From Physcomitrium patens (Eukaryota > Streptophyta > Bryopsida > Funariales > Funariaceae), in contig NC_037255.1 in NCBI RefSeq assembly GCF_000002425.4, positions 7,756,063-7,820,062 on the forward strand: 64,000 nucleotides of DNA, in the 5' to 3' direction. The notes below the pieces were generated by a model, which saw only the letters and a program-made list of their open reading frames with translations, was not told the origin of the DNA and searched no databases. Below are positions 61,141-64,000 of this stretch, piece after piece. A program made the position numbers and the translations under genes. How positions within the stretch are numbered: position 1 is the first letter of the stretch; every line of letters begins with the position of its first letter.

Positions 61141-63979
61141 ACCAGTGCAAAACCACCTTTGGCTTTTATAACTTGGTCAAGCGCCCTCCCCCCGGTTACA
61201 CCAGTTCCAGTGGGAAGCAGAAGGATGCAATGAAAAAGTCTTCGGCCAGACAGACTGCACTAAGTTAAGTTAGTTTTCCACAGCAGTGCCAAGCGTGCAT
61301 GGTCCACTCTGATGGCCTTCCTTCCCCATTCTGGGAGCTCATTCAACTCCATTGAGCACCACACTTGGTGTGTGTGAAGAAGAAACGGTTTCCCCTCTTC
61401 TTCCATGCCAGCAAAACAAAAAACAAAATAAAAATAGAGCATCCAAACCCAAAAAGCAAAAGTTTAGGGGGGATGGAAGGAGGGAGAGCGGACCCCACGT
61501 CCAGGCCAGCAGTGGCAACAACATCACTTCGCAAGCGCTCCTCAGCGACAGCAGCAGCAACAGTCGCAGGGCTAGTTAGCTAGCTAGCAGGGGCAGCTTG
61601 CGCCAGCATGGAACAACAACGAGACGCAGACAGAGCCTCCATGTTCAACAGCCTGGGACTCGGCAGCAGCAGCAGCAGGAACAACAACACAATTCTTTCT
61701 TTCTTTTTCCCTCCCCGGCTGGCTATGGCGACTCTCCCCCCACCCCCACCCAGCCCTCCTCGCTGATGATGCTTTCTCGCCTCTCGCGCAACTAGTGCTG
61801 CCCACTCCTTCCTCGCTCCTCCCTCTTTTTCCTTTGCCGTGAGTCGGTCACGCCCCGTCACGCGCAGCCTAGTAGAATAGGCTTCTGCTACATCAAGTCC
61901 CTCTGTTTGTGTCTGTCTGCGTTGATTTTCGGGGTTGCTTGCGCGTCTTGTTGCGAATTTTCGGGTCTGTTGGTGTTCTTGTAAGGGTAGACTTGTTGAG
62001 GGCGATTTGGAGATTTGTAGTGAGGATTTGAGGTTGCAAGAGGAGGTTCTGGTGCGGAGGGATTAAAAGAGTGGCCACGTGCGAGGTGGTGAAAGTGCGG
62101 CGACTTTTGGAATCGGCCTTTGAGTGGTTTCGGAGGAGTCCGACCGAGTCCGGTGGCATTTGCTGCGCTCTTTTTGATACTCTTGGGTTAGATAGGGTAT
62201 GTAAGACGTTTCGGAAGGATCCTGTGGAGAAGGCAGGAGCAGCGTTGCATTTGAGGGATGACATTGGTGGCGACAGGTATACCAAGGGAATGCGTGGGAG
62301 AAGAGAGAGGAAGCGTGCAGGCTGTAGTTGGAGATGAGATATGGAGGGGAGATGGAGGGCTGTGGAGATCGTAGTGAGGGGCGAGTGATTAGAAAAAGGC
62401 ACCCGAAGTAAGAGTTGATGTTGCTAGCTTTTATATGCTGCATGGTTCCAGAAGTTTTAGCTCCGGACTGTTGAAAGTGTAAGGTTTCTCTTCCTCTCTG
62501 AACCAGATGCTTATATTCATTTTGGACCACATTCTTCACCTACTCCCCCCCCCTGTCGTTATTTCTGATATGTGCAGATGATCAGTGAAGGCCGATTTGA
62601 CGTGGCACTTATTCGTACCTTGGTTTTGTTCCACCATTTGGAGGCAGTGTGTATCTTGAATGATTTATGGTGGATTAGCATGTACTGTATTGATTCACTG
62701 GATCGTCCTGCTCATTCAGATGGTGTGGAATAGAGGACGTCCTTGCTACATTGCTAACGAGTTGTAATGTCGCGGATATCGTAGCATGTCTTTGGCGCTT
62801 TCGCAATTAGAATGCAGCTTTTCATGTTAATGGTTTTTGAGACTTTGCCGTTTTAAAATCTCTGCTGGTCTAGGCTGCAGAAACGGAATGGAACGAAGTG
62901 GTTGGTTGTGCAATCTCTTTCCTGAGTTGTGGTCACCCGTTAAATCCTCATGGTTTTGACTGCGTTCATATAAAAATGTTCACCTGTTTCTGTTGATGAC
63001 GTTTTTCACCCTTAGTGTTTTCCAACGATGCCATGGCATCTGCCAGTTGAGGTCCTTGGAGTAGGCTATCCAATTTCTAGTTGCACATTTGATACTATCT
63101 AACAATGGTGCTGAACAGCGGGACGGAACCCTGCATGCCTCGCTTGTTCTCCTGTTCAGTTTGGGCGGGTGAAGGCTATCGATTTTGATCATTAGTGTTC
63201 ACGTATATCTTCGTTCTACTCCAGCAATACAGTAGATCATGGGTTAACTATTTTTGAATTTCTTAGCTCTAGGCCTGGAGTGAGCGTGCTCTTGGAATGG
63301 CCATATCTGCTTACGAAGAGCACTCACTTTAGTGATTTAAATGCTGTAGGTCGGAGAAAGTCCTCCGTTTCTAATTACATGTTTCAACTCTCTACATGAA
63401 TTTCTGCATCTTCTCGATATCACTGTAGATTACCGTGTATTTGTAACCTGTCTAACTTGTCCGAATGAATTGTAGTCGTGAGGTCGAAAACGAGTACGGA
63501 ATACAGTTTTCTTCGTCTCAACTTTGCATGTGAAATTGCTTGGATCAGGTGTTTAGTGTAATACGCAGAGAGTAAGATCACGAGGGTTTATAGACGCATC
63601 AATTTTAGGCCTTGAGCTTGCCACTTACTGTGATTGCTGATATCACTTCTAGTAGCTTCGGGCGTGTTATCGTACGCAATGTTCTGGCTTACGATTTACA
63701 TCTCCATTTTGTGTTCGTATTACACTCGTTTATGACTGCAGTAGTCATACTTTTTTTTGCTTAAGTTTCCCCGTAGTGGACTTTGATTACAGCTTAAGTG
63801 TGATTGTACTCTAAGAAGCAGGCGCAATTTTTATAAAGTGCAAATACACCTTTAAACTCACACGTACACCAGTCTGAATTCTCCAAAGCACTCTTAACCT
63901 TGTCTGAGCGATTTTTGTATTTCTTGCCCGTGATCTTGTAATACATTTGTTCTATGAAGAAACCTAACATGGACCTGTC
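61141..63979 (+). promoter_or_regulatory. Probable promoter, leader and first intron of a gene beyond the window
   Basis: A TATA-like CTTTTATAAC lies near 61,157. Downstream the sequence is GC-rich with CAG and CT repeats (61,540-61,870), then less so. Good donor-like sites occur at 62,197 (GATAGG then GTATGTAAG) and 62,277 (GACAG then GTATAC). The rest to the window end is T-rich and intron-like. No frame here matches a family I know; the frame at 62,071 opens with GTG and is not convincing. Confidence 0.35.
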
Positions 63980-64000
63980 ATCTGTTGTGTTACAGTGAAC
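63980..64000 (+). other. Likely splice acceptor at the window edge
   Basis: CATCTGTTGTGTTACAG ends at 63,996, with the exon side TGAAC. It fits the 3' end of a long leader intron of the gene proposed to start near 61.2 kb. The exon itself is outside the window. Confidence 0.4.

Noticed and set aside
62071-62337. 88-codon frame in the proposed leader
   Set aside because: Opens with GTG rather than ATG; more likely untranslated leader sequence.

Overview
The window is nuclear DNA of a land plant. Genes with many introns sit in very AT-rich, repeat-filled DNA, and every protein-coding gene that can be named belongs to a plant family. The long kinesin KAC/KCA protein, a large PHR1-type MYB-CC factor, a one-domain fasciclin protein and AT-rich intergenic DNA fit a bryophyte such as a moss. 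That assignment is an inference; no species is claimed.

Layout. (1) 1-10.9 kb: the 3' 22 exons of a kinesin-14 gene of the KAC/KCA type on the plus strand, cut off at its 5' end by the window edge, plus its 3' flank. (2) 10.9-17.0 kb: AT-rich DNA without a gene, with one LTR-like copy (A). (3) 17.0-20.4 kb: an island of normal base composition. It holds a possible small minus-strand ORF, a single-exon fasciclin-like (FAS1) gene and a 580-bp perfect tandem duplication. (4) 20.4-26.9 kb: an old Ty1/copia fossil on the minus strand, with an LTR-like copy (B) upstream in its own sense. (5) 26.9-34.7 kb: a diverged tandem array with a period of about 330 bp. It is interrupted by a short element with two LTRs (copies C and D) and followed by one full unit in inverted orientation. 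(6) 36.1-40.3 kb: a nine-exon MYB-CC transcription factor on the minus strand, which reads like PHR1, the phosphate-starvation regulator. (7) 40.3-52.6 kb: leader, promoter and intergenic DNA with microsatellites and no gene that can be named. (8) 52.7-54.2 kb: a broken pectate lyase (polysaccharide lyase family 1). (9) 54.2-64 kb: more intergenic DNA. From about 61.1 kb the composition looks like the promoter and leader of a plus-strand gene whose coding part lies beyond the window, with a likely splice acceptor at 63,996.

The genes do not form a pathway: actin-based organelle positioning, cell-surface adhesion, phosphate signalling and pectin cleavage are separate jobs. The most unusual architecture is the 330-bp array with its nested LTR element and inverted end unit. 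The most interesting coding observation is the altered switch II of the kinesin. I found no evidence of a new multi-gene system, CRISPR array, rRNA or tRNA gene. Exon limits were placed by hand from GT/AG sites, reading phase and remembered family sequences, without alignment software.
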